64,000 bases of DNA from CTSOIL-112 sp964293815 (GCA_964293815.1 CAXYYC010000004.1:1-64000); one strand, 5' to 3'; shown: positions 43,242-52,662, numbered from the stretch's first letter. A program made the numbers and translations. Notes: a model not told the origin generated them from the sequence alone.

Positions 43242-44345
43242 TCAACGCGTCTGCGTGACCTTGTTCAAAAATAAAGGTCGGTCAGGGTCTAAACCGCGCG
43301 CCTGCGCCAGCCGCGCGACAAACAAATAAAAGCGTTGCAACACCACCAGCGGCGCAATCACCGAGCAAACCGACGGCGGAAATCGACACGCATCCAATGG
43401 CGTGTTAATCACCACACAGCCCGCCTCACGCAAAGCCTTCACGGTCGCCGCATCGAGCACGGAAAACACCACCAATTGCGCGCCGCGCTGACGCATTTCG
43501 AGGCAAAACTGCACCAACTGCGCCTGCTCCTGCCCCGGCGTGATGAACACCACCAGCGGATAATCATCCTCGATCAACCGCATCGGCCCGTGACGCACCT
43601 CGGCCACGCTGAACGGCTCGGACTGTATCGCGCAGGTTTCCTTCATCTTGAGTGCAGACTCGGACGCCACGCTGTACAGCAAACCACGCCCGATAATCAG
43701 CACGCGCTGTTGTTCGGCCAAAATCGCCAATGCCTGCGCGTAGCCATCGTATTCGGCAGAATCCGCCGCATCCGACATCACGTCTGCCACATCGTGTAAA
43801 CCGTCCAGCAAGGCCTGATCCTCGGTCCACAGCGCGACCAATTGCGCGGCCAAAGTCATCATACCCAGACAACTTTTGGTCGCGGCGACGCTGTGCTCTT
43901 GACCAGCCAATACGGGCAACACGCGATCAGCGCATTCGGCCATCGGGCTATCGACCTGATTGACACAGGCCACAGCGTATGCGCCAGCTTGCTGCAAATA
44001 GCGCAAGGTTTCAACCAAATCGGGGCTTGCGCCGGATTGCGACAAACCAACCGCCACCGTATTCGGCACACGCAACGGCGAGCGGTGCAAGGTCACCAAA
44101 GACAAAGGCAAGGACACGGTCAAAATCCCCAAACGCTGCATCAGCAAATACGACCAAAAACCCGCCGCATGGTCGGAGCTACCACGCGCCACGGTGATGA
44201 AAGCATTGGGCGGTGTAGCGCGCAGTTGCACCACCCACTCGCGCATTGCATCCTGTGAATGTGCCAGTTGCGCGCGCAGCACCTCGCCCGCTTGCAACGC
44301 CTCTTTTGCCATCCAACTGGATTCAGGGTTCATCATCTTACTCAT
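43242..44345 (-). CDS. nagB: SIS-type glucosamine-6-phosphate deaminase (NagB-II)
   Basis: A 367-residue double-SIS protein equal to the isomerase half of GlmS without the glutaminase domain. The start at 44345 follows GAGGAG; six upstream codons are unsupported. ARGSSDHAAGFW, LSQSGASPDLVETL and EHSVAATKSCLG are the phosphosugar-binding motifs, and the C-terminal loop (DPDRPLFLNKVTQT) matches the GlmS/NagB-II end. Such proteins deaminate glucosamine 6-phosphate to fructose 6-phosphate in organisms lacking classic NagB. It overlaps nagA by eight bases, which supports this role over a GlmS fragment. Confidence 0.88.
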   Translation of the reverse strand: MSKMMNPESSWMAKEALQAGEVLRAQLAHSQDAMREWVVQLRATPPNAFITVARGSSDHAAGFWSYLLMQRLGILTVSLPLSLVTLHRSPLRVPNTVAVGLSQSGASPDLVETLRYLQQAGAYAVACVNQVDSPMAECADRVLPVLAGQEHSVAATKSCLGMMTLAAQLVALWTEDQALLDGLHDVADVMSDAADSAEYDGYAQALAILAEQQRVLIIGRGLLYSVASESALKMKETCAIQSEPFSVAEVRHGPMRLIEDDYPLVVFITPGQEQAQLVQFCLEMRQRGAQLVVFSVLDAATVKALREAGCVVINTPLDACRFPPSVCSVIAPLVVLQRFYLFVARLAQARGLDPDRPLFLNKVTQTR

Positions 44346-45450
44346 AGCGTACTCCTCGCACATAAGTGGCGCGCAAACTCAAATCGGGCGCCAATTCAAC
44401 CACATCGGCAATCGCACCCGTCGCCAAAATCCCACGATCCGATATGCCCAAATACGCCGCCGGTACAGCGGATAAACGACTGGACGCATCGGCCAAACTC
44501 AAACCAATCGAATGTAAATTACGCAGCGCCTCAATCATGGTCAAGGTGCTACCCGCCAAAGAACCATTCGCCACACGCACACCGCCCAGACATTTACGCA
44601 CCGGCTGCGAGCCGAGCATGTAATCACCATCCGGCATACCAGTCGCCGCCGTCGCGTCGGTAACGCAATACAGATGCGGGATACTGCGCAAGGCCACACG
44701 CATCGCGCCCGGATGCACATGTAATAGATCGGGAATCAGCTCGGCGTACTGCCCATGCGCCAGCGCAGCGCCCACAATTCCCGGCTCACGGTGGTGCAGG
44801 CCGGTCATGCCATTGAACAAATGGGTAAAACCACTCGCGCCGTGTGCCAATGCCTCCACGCCGTCCTCATACGTCCCCGAGGAGTGACCGATTTGTACGC
44901 GAATGCCCAATTCACTCAAGCGCGTGATCACCGTTTTATCCGACATGGTTTCCGGCGAGAGCGTGATTACCTTGAGCGGCGCAATGGCGTGCAAGGCCAA
45001 AATCTCATCGAGCACCGCTTCGCGCGTCTGTGGCGGCTGCGCGCCAAGGCGATTTTCACTGATATACGGCCCCTCCAAATGCACGCCCAGCACCTCAGCG
45101 TGATCATCCTGCTTGGGTTGCTCCAGATAATAACGAATACTACCCAAAACACTTTTGACCTTATCCAGCGTATCGGTCATGGTCGTGGCCAGAAACGCCG
45201 TCGTGCCATAGCGAATTTGATGGCGCGCAATATACGCCAAACTCTCGTCCTCGGACATCAAGTCCACGCCCATCGTGCCATGCACATGCAAATCAATGAA
45301 CCCCGGGATAAATTTCGCGCGCTCACCAGCCAAAACGTCTGCTTCCGAAACAGAGTGACCGCTCACATCCATGATGCGCCCGTTCTCAATTTGTAACGCT
45401 CCACGAACCCAGCCCTGAGGCGTTAACACATCACCCGACAATGTTTTCAT
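44338..45450 (-). CDS. nagA: N-acetylglucosamine-6-phosphate deacetylase
   Basis: NagA, 370 residues from the ATG at 45450, which has AAGGAG 6 bp upstream; two earlier in-frame ATGs exist (45453 and 45468). It hydrolyses the N-acetyl group of N-acetylglucosamine 6-phosphate. FIPGFIDLHVHGTMG is the opening metal-site motif, HLEGPYISE holds the metal-binding Glu, QIGHSSGTY and THLFNGMTGLHHREPG the His ligands, and VTDATAATGMPDG the catalytic Asp. It lies between nagR and nagB. Some members also act on N-acetylgalactosamine 6-phosphate; no separate agaA is present, so this enzyme may serve both sugars. Confidence 0.94.
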   Translation of the reverse strand: MKTLSGDVLTPQGWVRGALQIENGRIMDVSGHSVSEADVLAGERAKFIPGFIDLHVHGTMGVDLMSEDESLAYIARHQIRYGTTAFLATTMTDTLDKVKSVLGSIRYYLEQPKQDDHAEVLGVHLEGPYISENRLGAQPPQTREAVLDEILALHAIAPLKVITLSPETMSDKTVITRLSELGIRVQIGHSSGTYEDGVEALAHGASGFTHLFNGMTGLHHREPGIVGAALAHGQYAELIPDLLHVHPGAMRVALRSIPHLYCVTDATAATGMPDGDYMLGSQPVRKCLGGVRVANGSLAGSTLTMIEALRNLHSIGLSLADASSRLSAVPAAYLGISDRGILATGAIADVVELAPDLSLRATYVRGVRYE

Positions 45451-45464
45451 CATCCACTCCTTAT

Positions 45465-46283
45465 TCATGTTTCACTCGACGCACCCTGTATGTCCCGAAT
45501 CAATTGCTTGGACACGTCCAACTTAGAGGACAGCGAATGTCCCTGCGGCTTGCGGTGCAAATCCAACGTGAAGTCATAATAATCATTGCGACAATAAGTC
45601 ACCGTATACTCCAACACCTGCCCCGACTCGGTATAGCCAATGCGCGTGACCTGCAACATCGCCTGACCAGTCGGAATACCGCAGTATTTCGCTATCTGCG
45701 CGGTCGCATTCATCGCCATGATGTGCTGATGCGCGCGCATCACTGCGTGACCCGATTGATCCAAAAACGTATAAATTGAATCCGCCACCCGCGCGGTATC
45801 GCTCACCGCCCACGCGGGCAGTGTGGTGACCTCATAGGCAATCGCCTTGCGCTCAACCAAGCGTTGACGCCGAAAACGCATCACCCAATCATCCATACCG
45901 ATATTCAACGCCAAAGCCTCTTCGGTCGTTGGGTGATCCAGTTTTTTACTCAACCATTTGGAGCGCGGATTTAGACCACGAGCGCGAAACAGCTCGGTAA
46001 AACCCTGCAAATGCCCCAGCGGATAGTCGTACATCTGTTTCACAAACGAGCCAGCGCCACGGCGGCGATAGATCAAGCCCTCTTGCACCAGCCAATCGTA
46101 CGCGCGACGCGTCGTAACGCGCGAGAGTTTGAGCCAATTAGACAACATCCGCTCGGACGGCAATGCCTCGTCAGCCTGCCACCAGCCAGCGCGTATCGCT
46201 CGACTCAAATTCAGAGTCAATTGCACCGACAGCGGCACGTCAGATGTGTGATCGACGCGCAATTCATCGTAATTTCGTTGCAT
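45465..46283 (-). CDS. nagR: GntR-family regulator (NagR/DasR type)
   Basis: A 272-residue GntR/HutC-subfamily regulator. The start at 46283 (MQRNYDELRV) follows GGGAGGG; the frame opens 18 codons earlier. Residues about 15-80 are the winged helix (LPSERMLSNWLKLSRVTTRRAY), and the rest is a UTRA ligand domain as in NagR, YvoA and DasR, which respond to glucosamine or N-acetylglucosamine phosphates. It heads the nagR-nagA-nagB operon with 14 bp to nagA and probably represses it. The symbol reflects position and family; direct evidence for its operator is lacking. Confidence 0.85.
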   Translation of the reverse strand: MQRNYDELRVDHTSDVPLSVQLTLNLSRAIRAGWWQADEALPSERMLSNWLKLSRVTTRRAYDWLVQEGLIYRRRGAGSFVKQMYDYPLGHLQGFTELFRARGLNPRSKWLSKKLDHPTTEEALALNIGMDDWVMRFRRQRLVERKAIAYEVTTLPAWAVSDTARVADSIYTFLDQSGHAVMRAHQHIMAMNATAQIAKYCGIPTGQAMLQVTRIGYTESGQVLEYTVTYCRNDYYDFTLDLHRKPQGHSLSSKLDVSKQLIRDIQGASSET

Positions 46284-46645
46284 AAAAACCCTCCCTGACA
46301 TAAAGACTGTCTTGCGGTGCATGAGCATGAGTCTCATTGTGAGCGCATATCACGCGCAAGACAATACCAATTAATCAATCACGAAATGAATGAAAATTTA
46401 TAACTATTTGATTTTTAATGATGTTTTAATTTCACTCAATAACTAAAATTGTAAATTGATTATTTTTATATTTAAAATTAATTAGTTATTAATAATACCA
46501 CTTATTGAGCAAATACGCCCAAAACGCTGCGTGTGTGCCCTTTTCCCTGCATCTGCCGTGCAAGCCCACATGCTTCGCGCCATAAAAAATCCCCGACGTC
46601 AAGCGTCGGGGATTCATCGTTATGTACGATCAACAATGATGAGGA
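46284..46645. other. AT-rich gap upstream of nagR
   Basis: A 362-bp gap. Its centre (about 46380-46500) is very AT-rich and should contain the nagR promoter on the minus strand, though no consensus pair stands out. The right end holds the pckG terminator. No gene is seen. Confidence 0.55.
46584..46614 (-). terminator. Rho-independent terminator of pckG
   Basis: AATCCCCGACG (46588-46598) and CGTCGGGGATT (46604-46614) form an 11-bp perfect stem around a 5-nt loop; on the minus strand it is followed by a T-run. It lies 32 bp after the pckG stop codon. Confidence 0.85.
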
Positions 46646-48493
46646 TTACAGCGCATCCACTGCTTTTTCCAACTGTGCGCGGTACGCTTCCAATTCAGCA
46701 GGCATGCGTTCTTTGAGCTTGTCGAATTCTTCAGCGTGCAGTTTCATTTCCGCTTGCCATTCGGCTTTGCCCATGCTCATCACATCCGCATATTGCTCTT
46801 TGCTGAAGTTCAAACCCGTCCAGTTCAAATCTTCGTAGCTCGGAGAAATACCAAAGAAGTGTTCGGTTTCGTGTGCGGTTTTGCCTTCGGCGCGTTCCAA
46901 AATCCATTGCAACACGCGCATATTGTCGCCGAAGCCCGGCCATGAGAATTTACCTTGGTCATTTTTACGGAACCAGTTCACATAGTAGATTTTCGGCAAT
47001 TTTGCGCCCTGTGCTTTGAGTTTTTCACCCATGTGCAACCAATGACCGAAGTAGTCAGACATATTGTAGCCGCAGAATGGCAGCATCGCGAATGGGTCAC
47101 GACGCACCACGCCTTGCGCACCGAATGCCGCCGCTGTGGTTTCAGAACCCATGGTTGCGGCCATGTACACGCCTTCTTTCCAGTTACGCGCTTCGGTCAC
47201 CAATGGAATGGTATTCGAGCGACGGCCGCCGAACAGGAATGCGTCAATCGCCACGCCTGCCGGATTGTCATACTCTGGATCCAAGGCTGGATTGTTCGCC
47301 GCAGGTACGGTGAAACGTGAATTCGGATGCGCGGCTTTCACGCCGGTTTTACCGATTTCAGGTGTCCAATCGTTACCTTTCCAGTCAATCGCGTGCGCTG
47401 GTGCTTCGCCATCCATGCCTTCCCACCACACATCGCCGTCATCGGTCAATGCGACGTTGGTGAAAATCACGTCTTTGAACAATGAATCCATACAGTTTTT
47501 GTTGGATTTATTGTTGGTACCTGGCGCCACGCCGAAGTAGCCAAACTCTGGGTTGATCGCGTACAAACGACCGTCTTTACCCGGTTTGAGCCAAGCGATG
47601 TCGTCGCCCACAGTAGTTACTTTCCAGCCGGCATAAGCGGTTTCTGGTGGAATCAACATAGAGAAGTTGGTTTTACCGCACGCAGATGGGAATGCCGCCG
47701 CGACGTGCTTTTTCACGCCATTCGGATCGGTCACGCCGAGAATCAGCATGTGTTCTGCGAGCCAACCTTGGTCACGACCCATGTTGGATGCGATGCGCAA
47801 TGCGAAACATTTTTTACCGAGCAGCGCGTTGCCGCCGTAGCCTGAGCCATACGACCAGATTTCGCGGGTTTCAGGGTAGTGAACGATGTATTTGACCTCT
47901 GGATTGCACGGCCAAGTGGTTTTGTCTTTTTCACCGGCTTGCAACGGTGCGCCCACGGTGTGTACGCATGGTACGAATTCGCCATCCGCGCCCAATACGT
48001 CATATACCGCTTTACCCATGCGGGTCATGTGTTTCATATTGACCGCGACATACGCGCTGTCAGATACTTCCACGCCAATGTGCGCGATATCAGAACCCAA
48101 AGGACCCATTGAGAATGGAATCACATACATCGTACGACCGCGCATACAGCCGGTGAACAATGGTTTGAGCGTCGCACGCATTTCTTCTGGTTCCATCCAG
48201 TTGTTGGTTGGACCTGCGTCAATTTTATTTTTTGAACAAATATAAGTGCGGTCTTCCACACGCGCCACGTCGGATGGATCACTCCATGCGAGATAAGAAT
48301 TCGGGCGTTTTTCAGGGTTGAGGCGTTTGAATGTACCCGCCTGAACCAATTGTTCACACAAGGTATCGAACTCTTCTTGCGAACCGTCACACCAGTGAAT
48401 AGCATCTGGCTGCATCAAATCGGCCATGCTTTTGACCCAGTCGAGCAGTTTTTGGTTTTGAATGTATGCGGGAGGATTGAAAGTAAAGCTCAT
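46646..48493 (-). CDS. pckG: phosphoenolpyruvate carboxykinase (GTP)
   Basis: GTP-dependent PEP carboxykinase, 615 residues, full length. It converts oxaloacetate and GTP to PEP, CO2 and GDP in gluconeogenesis. AAFPSACGKTNFSML is the P-loop (kinase-1a) with the reactive Cys, GDDIAWLK the kinase-2 metal site, and FLFGGRRSNTIPLV and NWFRKNDQGKFSWPGFGDN are GTP-type signatures. AAGGAG precedes the ATG. PEP from this enzyme could also feed the neighbouring PTS. A small palindrome lies about 45 bp upstream of the start. It is monocistronic, with its own terminator. Confidence 0.97.
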   Translation of the reverse strand: MSFTFNPPAYIQNQKLLDWVKSMADLMQPDAIHWCDGSQEEFDTLCEQLVQAGTFKRLNPEKRPNSYLAWSDPSDVARVEDRTYICSKNKIDAGPTNNWMEPEEMRATLKPLFTGCMRGRTMYVIPFSMGPLGSDIAHIGVEVSDSAYVAVNMKHMTRMGKAVYDVLGADGEFVPCVHTVGAPLQAGEKDKTTWPCNPEVKYIVHYPETREIWSYGSGYGGNALLGKKCFALRIASNMGRDQGWLAEHMLILGVTDPNGVKKHVAAAFPSACGKTNFSMLIPPETAYAGWKVTTVGDDIAWLKPGKDGRLYAINPEFGYFGVAPGTNNKSNKNCMDSLFKDVIFTNVALTDDGDVWWEGMDGEAPAHAIDWKGNDWTPEIGKTGVKAAHPNSRFTVPAANNPALDPEYDNPAGVAIDAFLFGGRRSNTIPLVTEARNWKEGVYMAATMGSETTAAAFGAQGVVRRDPFAMLPFCGYNMSDYFGHWLHMGEKLKAQGAKLPKIYYVNWFRKNDQGKFSWPGFGDNMRVLQWILERAEGKTAHETEHFFGISPSYEDLNWTGLNFSKEQYADVMSMGKAEWQAEMKLHAEEFDKLKERMPAELEAYRAQLEKAVDAL

Positions 48494-48534
48494 TACGGCG
48501 ACTCCTTATGGTGTGAACAAATAAACATTGAATT

Positions 48535-48552
48535 TTCAGTAAACACTGAAAT
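48535..48552. promoter_or_regulatory. small palindrome upstream of pckG
   Basis: TTTCAG and CTGAAA are perfect arms around TAAACA, about 45 bp upstream of the pckG start on the minus strand. The position suits an operator or a short leader hairpin; no known regulator site was recognised. Confidence 0.35.
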
Positions 48553-48790
48553 ATTAAACCTAATCGCACCGTTTGTCCAATTTGCGCCCCGCGCAAACGC
48601 CCCACATTTTCCCATCCGAATGTACACACTTTTTACTATTTTGCTAAAAACCAAAAATCCTAATGAAAACACCGCCCCACCCAGAGTAAAACAATACAAA
48701 TATCCATAATTCACGTAAAATACGAGGAAAATTTAATCCACACTTTTTTGCCCCATCGATACAAAAAAAGTTCAACAGAAAAACCACATC

Positions 48791-49360
48791 ATGTCGCGTA
48801 CCACACCGATTGCACAAACCGCCCCCGAAGGACTCGAACTGGCCACACTCGCCGGAGGATGCTTTTGGTGCCTCGAACCTGCCTTTGCCGAACTCAAAGG
48901 CGTGCTCGATGTCGAATGCGGCTACGCGGGTGCCGAGTATGCCAACGCCAATTACGAAGCGGTCTGCACGGGCAACACCGGCTTGGCTGAAGTAGTCCAC
49001 ATCCTGTTTGACCCGAACCTCATCAGCTACGAAACCCTGCTCAAAATATTCTTCGTGCTGCACGACCCAACCACGCTCAACCGCCAAGGCAACGACATCG
49101 GTACGCAATACCGCAGTGCGATTTTCACCCACCACGCGGCGCAGAGCCTAAGCGCGCAATCCATGAAAAACTGGGTTGAGCAAGCCATCGAGCAGCCCGT
49201 CACCACGCAAATCGAACCATACAACCCCGCGCAATACACTCGCGCCGAGGAATACCACCAAGAATATTTCGAACGCAATCCCGACAATGGCTACTGCCAA
49301 ATGGTGATTCCAAACAAGCTGAGCAAACTGCGGGCGAATTTTATCAATTATCTACAATAG
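48791..49360 (+). CDS. msrA: peptide methionine sulfoxide reductase MsrA
   Basis: MsrA, 189 residues. It reduces methionine S-sulfoxide in proteins. LAGGCFWCLEPAF contains the catalytic Cys; CGYAG, HDPTTLNRQGNDIGTQYRSAIF and EEYHQEYFERNP are family signatures. There is no signal peptide, so it is cytoplasmic, and no MsrB domain is fused. It is divergent from pckG across 297 bp. The AT-rich orphan gene starts 9 bp after its stop codon. Confidence 0.96.
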   Translation: MSRTTPIAQTAPEGLELATLAGGCFWCLEPAFAELKGVLDVECGYAGAEYANANYEAVCTGNTGLAEVVHILFDPNLISYETLLKIFFVLHDPTTLNRQGNDIGTQYRSAIFTHHAAQSLSAQSMKNWVEQAIEQPVTTQIEPYNPAQYTRAEEYHQEYFERNPDNGYCQMVIPNKLSKLRANFINYLQ

Positions 49361-49369
49361 TCGATGATT

Positions 49370-49996
49370 ATGGCGAATACGGATGAGATTCTTTCTATAT
49401 ATCAAATCACGGATGATGAAATTCAAGAATTCAGACAAAATGATATTGGATTAAATGGAATTGATATAGCTCGCGTCAGTTATTTACTTAGCGCACAACT
49501 AGCATCGGCTCGAAAATATCGGATTTTTTCCACCTTTTCAGTAACAGATATTATTCAGCGACTAGAGGGTAGATATCCACCATCATCAATGATAAAGAAC
49601 CCTGAACAATTTAAACACCCTCCATTAAAAGGACTCTGGAAAGCTCATTTTTTTGATGCTATTTTTATGTTACAAAACCTTAACAACGAAACAGGCTCAG
49701 GCATCCCAAATAGCAAACGATTTCAAGCTATATGTCAGTTAGTTGCGAAAAAGGTTCGTGAAAGTAATGGACAACTTTCATGGCAAATGCAATTAGCTCA
49801 TGAGTTGACCGTAGGAGCTTATGAACGCAGAGCAAGAAACAAGCGCATAACTGGTGAATGGCTAATTTTCTCTAAAAAAGAGCAAGCTAACTTTTACTTG
49901 GCTATCTCAAACCATACACACGGTGAGCAAGACTACAAACTTTATAATTATTTAGTAGATTATTGTAAAGAAGAGTACCCATTTATTTTTGAATAG
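49370..49996 (+). CDS. AT-rich orphan gene, function unknown
   Basis: A 208-residue protein of unknown function. An ATG two codons earlier (49364) is an alternative; neither has a clear ribosome binding site. No signal peptide or membrane segment is seen. The protein is mostly helical, with many Gln, Asn, Lys and Ile. The C-terminal part (GEWLIFSKKEQANFYL, SNHTHGEQDYKLYNYL, EEYPFIF) looks like a compact domain with conserved His, but I cannot name a family. Codon use is far more AT-rich than the genes around it. It is wedged between msrA (9 bp away) and metH (6 bp away) with almost no spacer. This suggests horizontal acquisition into the unit. Confidence 0.75.
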   Translation: MANTDEILSIYQITDDEIQEFRQNDIGLNGIDIARVSYLLSAQLASARKYRIFSTFSVTDIIQRLEGRYPPSSMIKNPEQFKHPPLKGLWKAHFFDAIFMLQNLNNETGSGIPNSKRFQAICQLVAKKVRESNGQLSWQMQLAHELTVGAYERRARNKRITGEWLIFSKKEQANFYLAISNHTHGEQDYKLYNYLVDYCKEEYPFIFE

Positions 49997-50002
49997 ATTT
50001 AC

Positions 50003-52648
50003 ATGACCACCCTCAAACGCAACCTCCGTCTTTCCGGCCTCGAACCTTTCATCATCGACGATCAATCCTTATTCGTCAACGTCGGCGAGCGTACCAACGT
50101 CACCGGCTCGCGTGCCTTCGCGCGCATGATTTTGAACAATCAATTCGACGAAGCGCTGTCCGTCGCGCGTCAGCAGGTCGAGAACGGTGCACAGATCATT
50201 GACATCAATATGGACGAAGCGATGCTAGACTCCAAAGCCGCGATGGTGCGCTTTTTGAACCTAATCGCGTCCGAGCCAGACATCTCGCGCGTGCCGATCA
50301 TGCTCGATTCGTCCAAATGGGAAGTCATCGAAGCCGGTTTGCAATGCGTGCAGGGCAAGCCCGTGGTCAACTCGATTTCGCTCAAGGAAGGCGAAGCGCA
50401 GTTCATCGAGCACGCGCGCAAAATCATGCGCTACGGCGCGGCGGCGATTGTGATGGCGTTTGACGAGCAAGGTCAGGCCGACACCTTCGAGCGAAAAATC
50501 GAGATTTGCAAACGTTCCTACGATATTTTGACCCAGCAAGTGGGCTTTCCAGCAACCGACATCATCTTTGACCCGAATATTTTTGCAATTGCCACGGGGA
50601 TTCCTGAGCACGACAACTACGCGGTGGACTTTATCAACGCGACCCGCTGGATTAAGGAAAACCTACCATTCGCCATGATCAGCGGCGGCGTGTCCAACGT
50701 TTCGTTCTCCTTCCGTGGCAACGAGCCGGTGCGCGAAGCGATTCACACCGTGTTTCTCTACCACGCGATTGCGGCGGGCATGGACATGGGGATTGTCAAC
50801 GCGGGACAACTGGGCGTATACGCCGACCTGAATCCTGAACTGAAAGAGCGCGTCGAGGACGTGGTGCTCAACCGCAGAAAAGAGCAAGGCGATGCAACCG
50901 AGCGTTTACTCGAAATCGCCGAGCAATTCAAAGGCGACGGCAAAAAAACCGAGGTCAATCTGGCATGGCGCGAACTGCCCGTACAGGAGCGCCTGACCCA
51001 CTCGCTGGTGCATGGCATCACGCAATTTATCGACGAAGACACCGAAGAATGCCGCCTCGCCGCCGACAAACCGATTGAGGTGATCGAAGGCCCGTTGATG
51101 GCGGGCATGAACGTCGTTGGCGACTTGTTCGGCGAAGGGAAAATGTTCCTGCCGCAAGTGGTGAAATCCGCCCGCGTGATGAAGCAGGCCGTGGCGCATT
51201 TGATCCCTTTCATCGAACAAGAAAAAGCCGAAGCCATCGCGCGCGGTGACGCGACAGCCTCGCGCTCGCAAGCCAAAGTGGTGATCGCCACGGTCAAAGG
51301 TGACGTACACGACATCGGAAAAAACATCGTCACCGTGGTCTTGCAGTGCAACAACTTTGACGTGGAAAACATGGGCGTGATGATCCCGTGCGCGCAAATT
51401 CTCGCCAAGGCCAAGGAAGTCGATGCCGACCTGATCGGTCTGTCCGGCTTGATTACGCCATCGTTGGAGGAAATGGCCTACGTCGCTTCTGAAATGGAGC
51501 GTGACCCATATTTCAAAGAACGCCAAACCCCGCTGTTCATCGGCGGCGCGACGACTTCGCGCGTACACACGGCGGTGAAAATCGCGCCGAATTACAGCGG
51601 CCCCGTCGTCTGGGTTCCCGACGCCTCGCGCACCGTGACGGTTCTGCAACAACTACTGTCGAATCGAGAAAAATTCCTCGCCGAGCACAACGCTGAATAC
51701 CAACGCATTCGCGAACGCCACGCCAATAAAAAAGGGCAAACACTCATCAGCATTGAGGAGGCGCGCGCCAATAAACTGCAATTGGACTGGGCGAACTACA
51801 CGCCGCCTGCGCCTAAACAATTGGGACGGCAAGTCATCGAAAACATGGATTTGGCGACGCTCGTACCGTACATTGACTGGTCGCCATTCTTCCAAGTGTG
51901 GGATTTGATCGGCTCGTATCCAAAGATTCTTGATGATGAAGTGGTCGGCCAGCAGGCGCGTCAGGTTTTTGCCGACGCACAAACCATGTTGCAAAAAATC
52001 GTCGCAGAAAAATGGCTGACCGCCAAAGGCGTGTACGGCCTGTATCCTGCGCAAACCGTGGATGATGACGACATCGTGTTGTACGCGGACGAAGCGAAAA
52101 CGCAAGAATTACTGCGCTGGAATTCGGGACGCCAACGCGGTGAAAAACAGGTGGTGGACGGCGTCAAACGCCCGAATCTGTCGCTGGCTGATTTCGTCGC
52201 ACCGAGCGACGCGGGCAAAGCGGATTACGTCGGTATGTTTGCCGTCACCGCAGGCTTGGAGATGGATGCGCGGATTGAGGCGTTTGAAGCGGCGCACGAT
52301 GATTACAGCAGTATTATGTTCAAAGCCTTGGCCGATCGACTGGTGGAAGCATTCGCTGAATATTTGCATGAAAAAATTCGCCAGCAGGATTGGGGCTATG
52401 CGCCGGATGAAGCATTGTCCAATCAAGAGCTCATCAAGGAGCAATACCAAGGCATTCGCCCTGCGCCCGGCTACCCTGCGTGTCCAGCGCACGAGATCAA
52501 AACCGATCTATTCCGTGTGCTGGATGCGAACGCCATTGGGATGAGTTTGACCGAGAGTCTGGCGATGTGGCCCGCTTCGTCCGTGAGTGGTTTTTATTTC
52601 TCACATCCTGAGTCGCGTTATTTCAACGTCGGCGCGCAGACGGTCTAA
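50003..52648 (+). CDS. metH: methionine synthase, folate-, cobalamin- and SAM-binding half
   Basis: The C-terminal part of cobalamin-dependent methionine synthase, 881 residues. It carries the pterin-binding domain (VNVGERTNVTGSRAFARM, about 25-290), the cobalamin cap (about 320-410), the B12-binding Rossmann domain with Asp434 and His436 in GDVHDIGKN, the His being the lower cobalt ligand, and the SAM-binding reactivation domain (RPAPGYPACP, about 830). It needs the homocysteine-binding protein encoded at 32350. There is no clear ribosome binding site, only 6 bp after the orphan gene, so translation may depend on the upstream gene. A strong terminator follows. Confidence 0.94.
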   Translation: MTTLKRNLRLSGLEPFIIDDQSLFVNVGERTNVTGSRAFARMILNNQFDEALSVARQQVENGAQIIDINMDEAMLDSKAAMVRFLNLIASEPDISRVPIMLDSSKWEVIEAGLQCVQGKPVVNSISLKEGEAQFIEHARKIMRYGAAAIVMAFDEQGQADTFERKIEICKRSYDILTQQVGFPATDIIFDPNIFAIATGIPEHDNYAVDFINATRWIKENLPFAMISGGVSNVSFSFRGNEPVREAIHTVFLYHAIAAGMDMGIVNAGQLGVYADLNPELKERVEDVVLNRRKEQGDATERLLEIAEQFKGDGKKTEVNLAWRELPVQERLTHSLVHGITQFIDEDTEECRLAADKPIEVIEGPLMAGMNVVGDLFGEGKMFLPQVVKSARVMKQAVAHLIPFIEQEKAEAIARGDATASRSQAKVVIATVKGDVHDIGKNIVTVVLQCNNFDVENMGVMIPCAQILAKAKEVDADLIGLSGLITPSLEEMAYVASEMERDPYFKERQTPLFIGGATTSRVHTAVKIAPNYSGPVVWVPDASRTVTVLQQLLSNREKFLAEHNAEYQRIRERHANKKGQTLISIEEARANKLQLDWANYTPPAPKQLGRQVIENMDLATLVPYIDWSPFFQVWDLIGSYPKILDDEVVGQQARQVFADAQTMLQKIVAEKWLTAKGVYGLYPAQTVDDDDIVLYADEAKTQELLRWNSGRQRGEKQVVDGVKRPNLSLADFVAPSDAGKADYVGMFAVTAGLEMDARIEAFEAAHDDYSSIMFKALADRLVEAFAEYLHEKIRQQDWGYAPDEALSNQELIKEQYQGIRPAPGYPACPAHEIKTDLFRVLDANAIGMSLTESLAMWPASSVSGFYFSHPESRYFNVGAQTV

Positions 52649-52662
52649 TCTCGGCATACAGT

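Noticed and set aside
43242..44345. GlmS fragment
   Set aside because: It lacks the glutaminase domain but overlaps nagA in a nag operon and has complete SIS domains, which fits a NagB-II deaminase.
48644..49135. Minus-strand open frame over msrA
   Set aside because: It is antisense to msrA, whose product has the diagnostic GGCFWC and other motifs.
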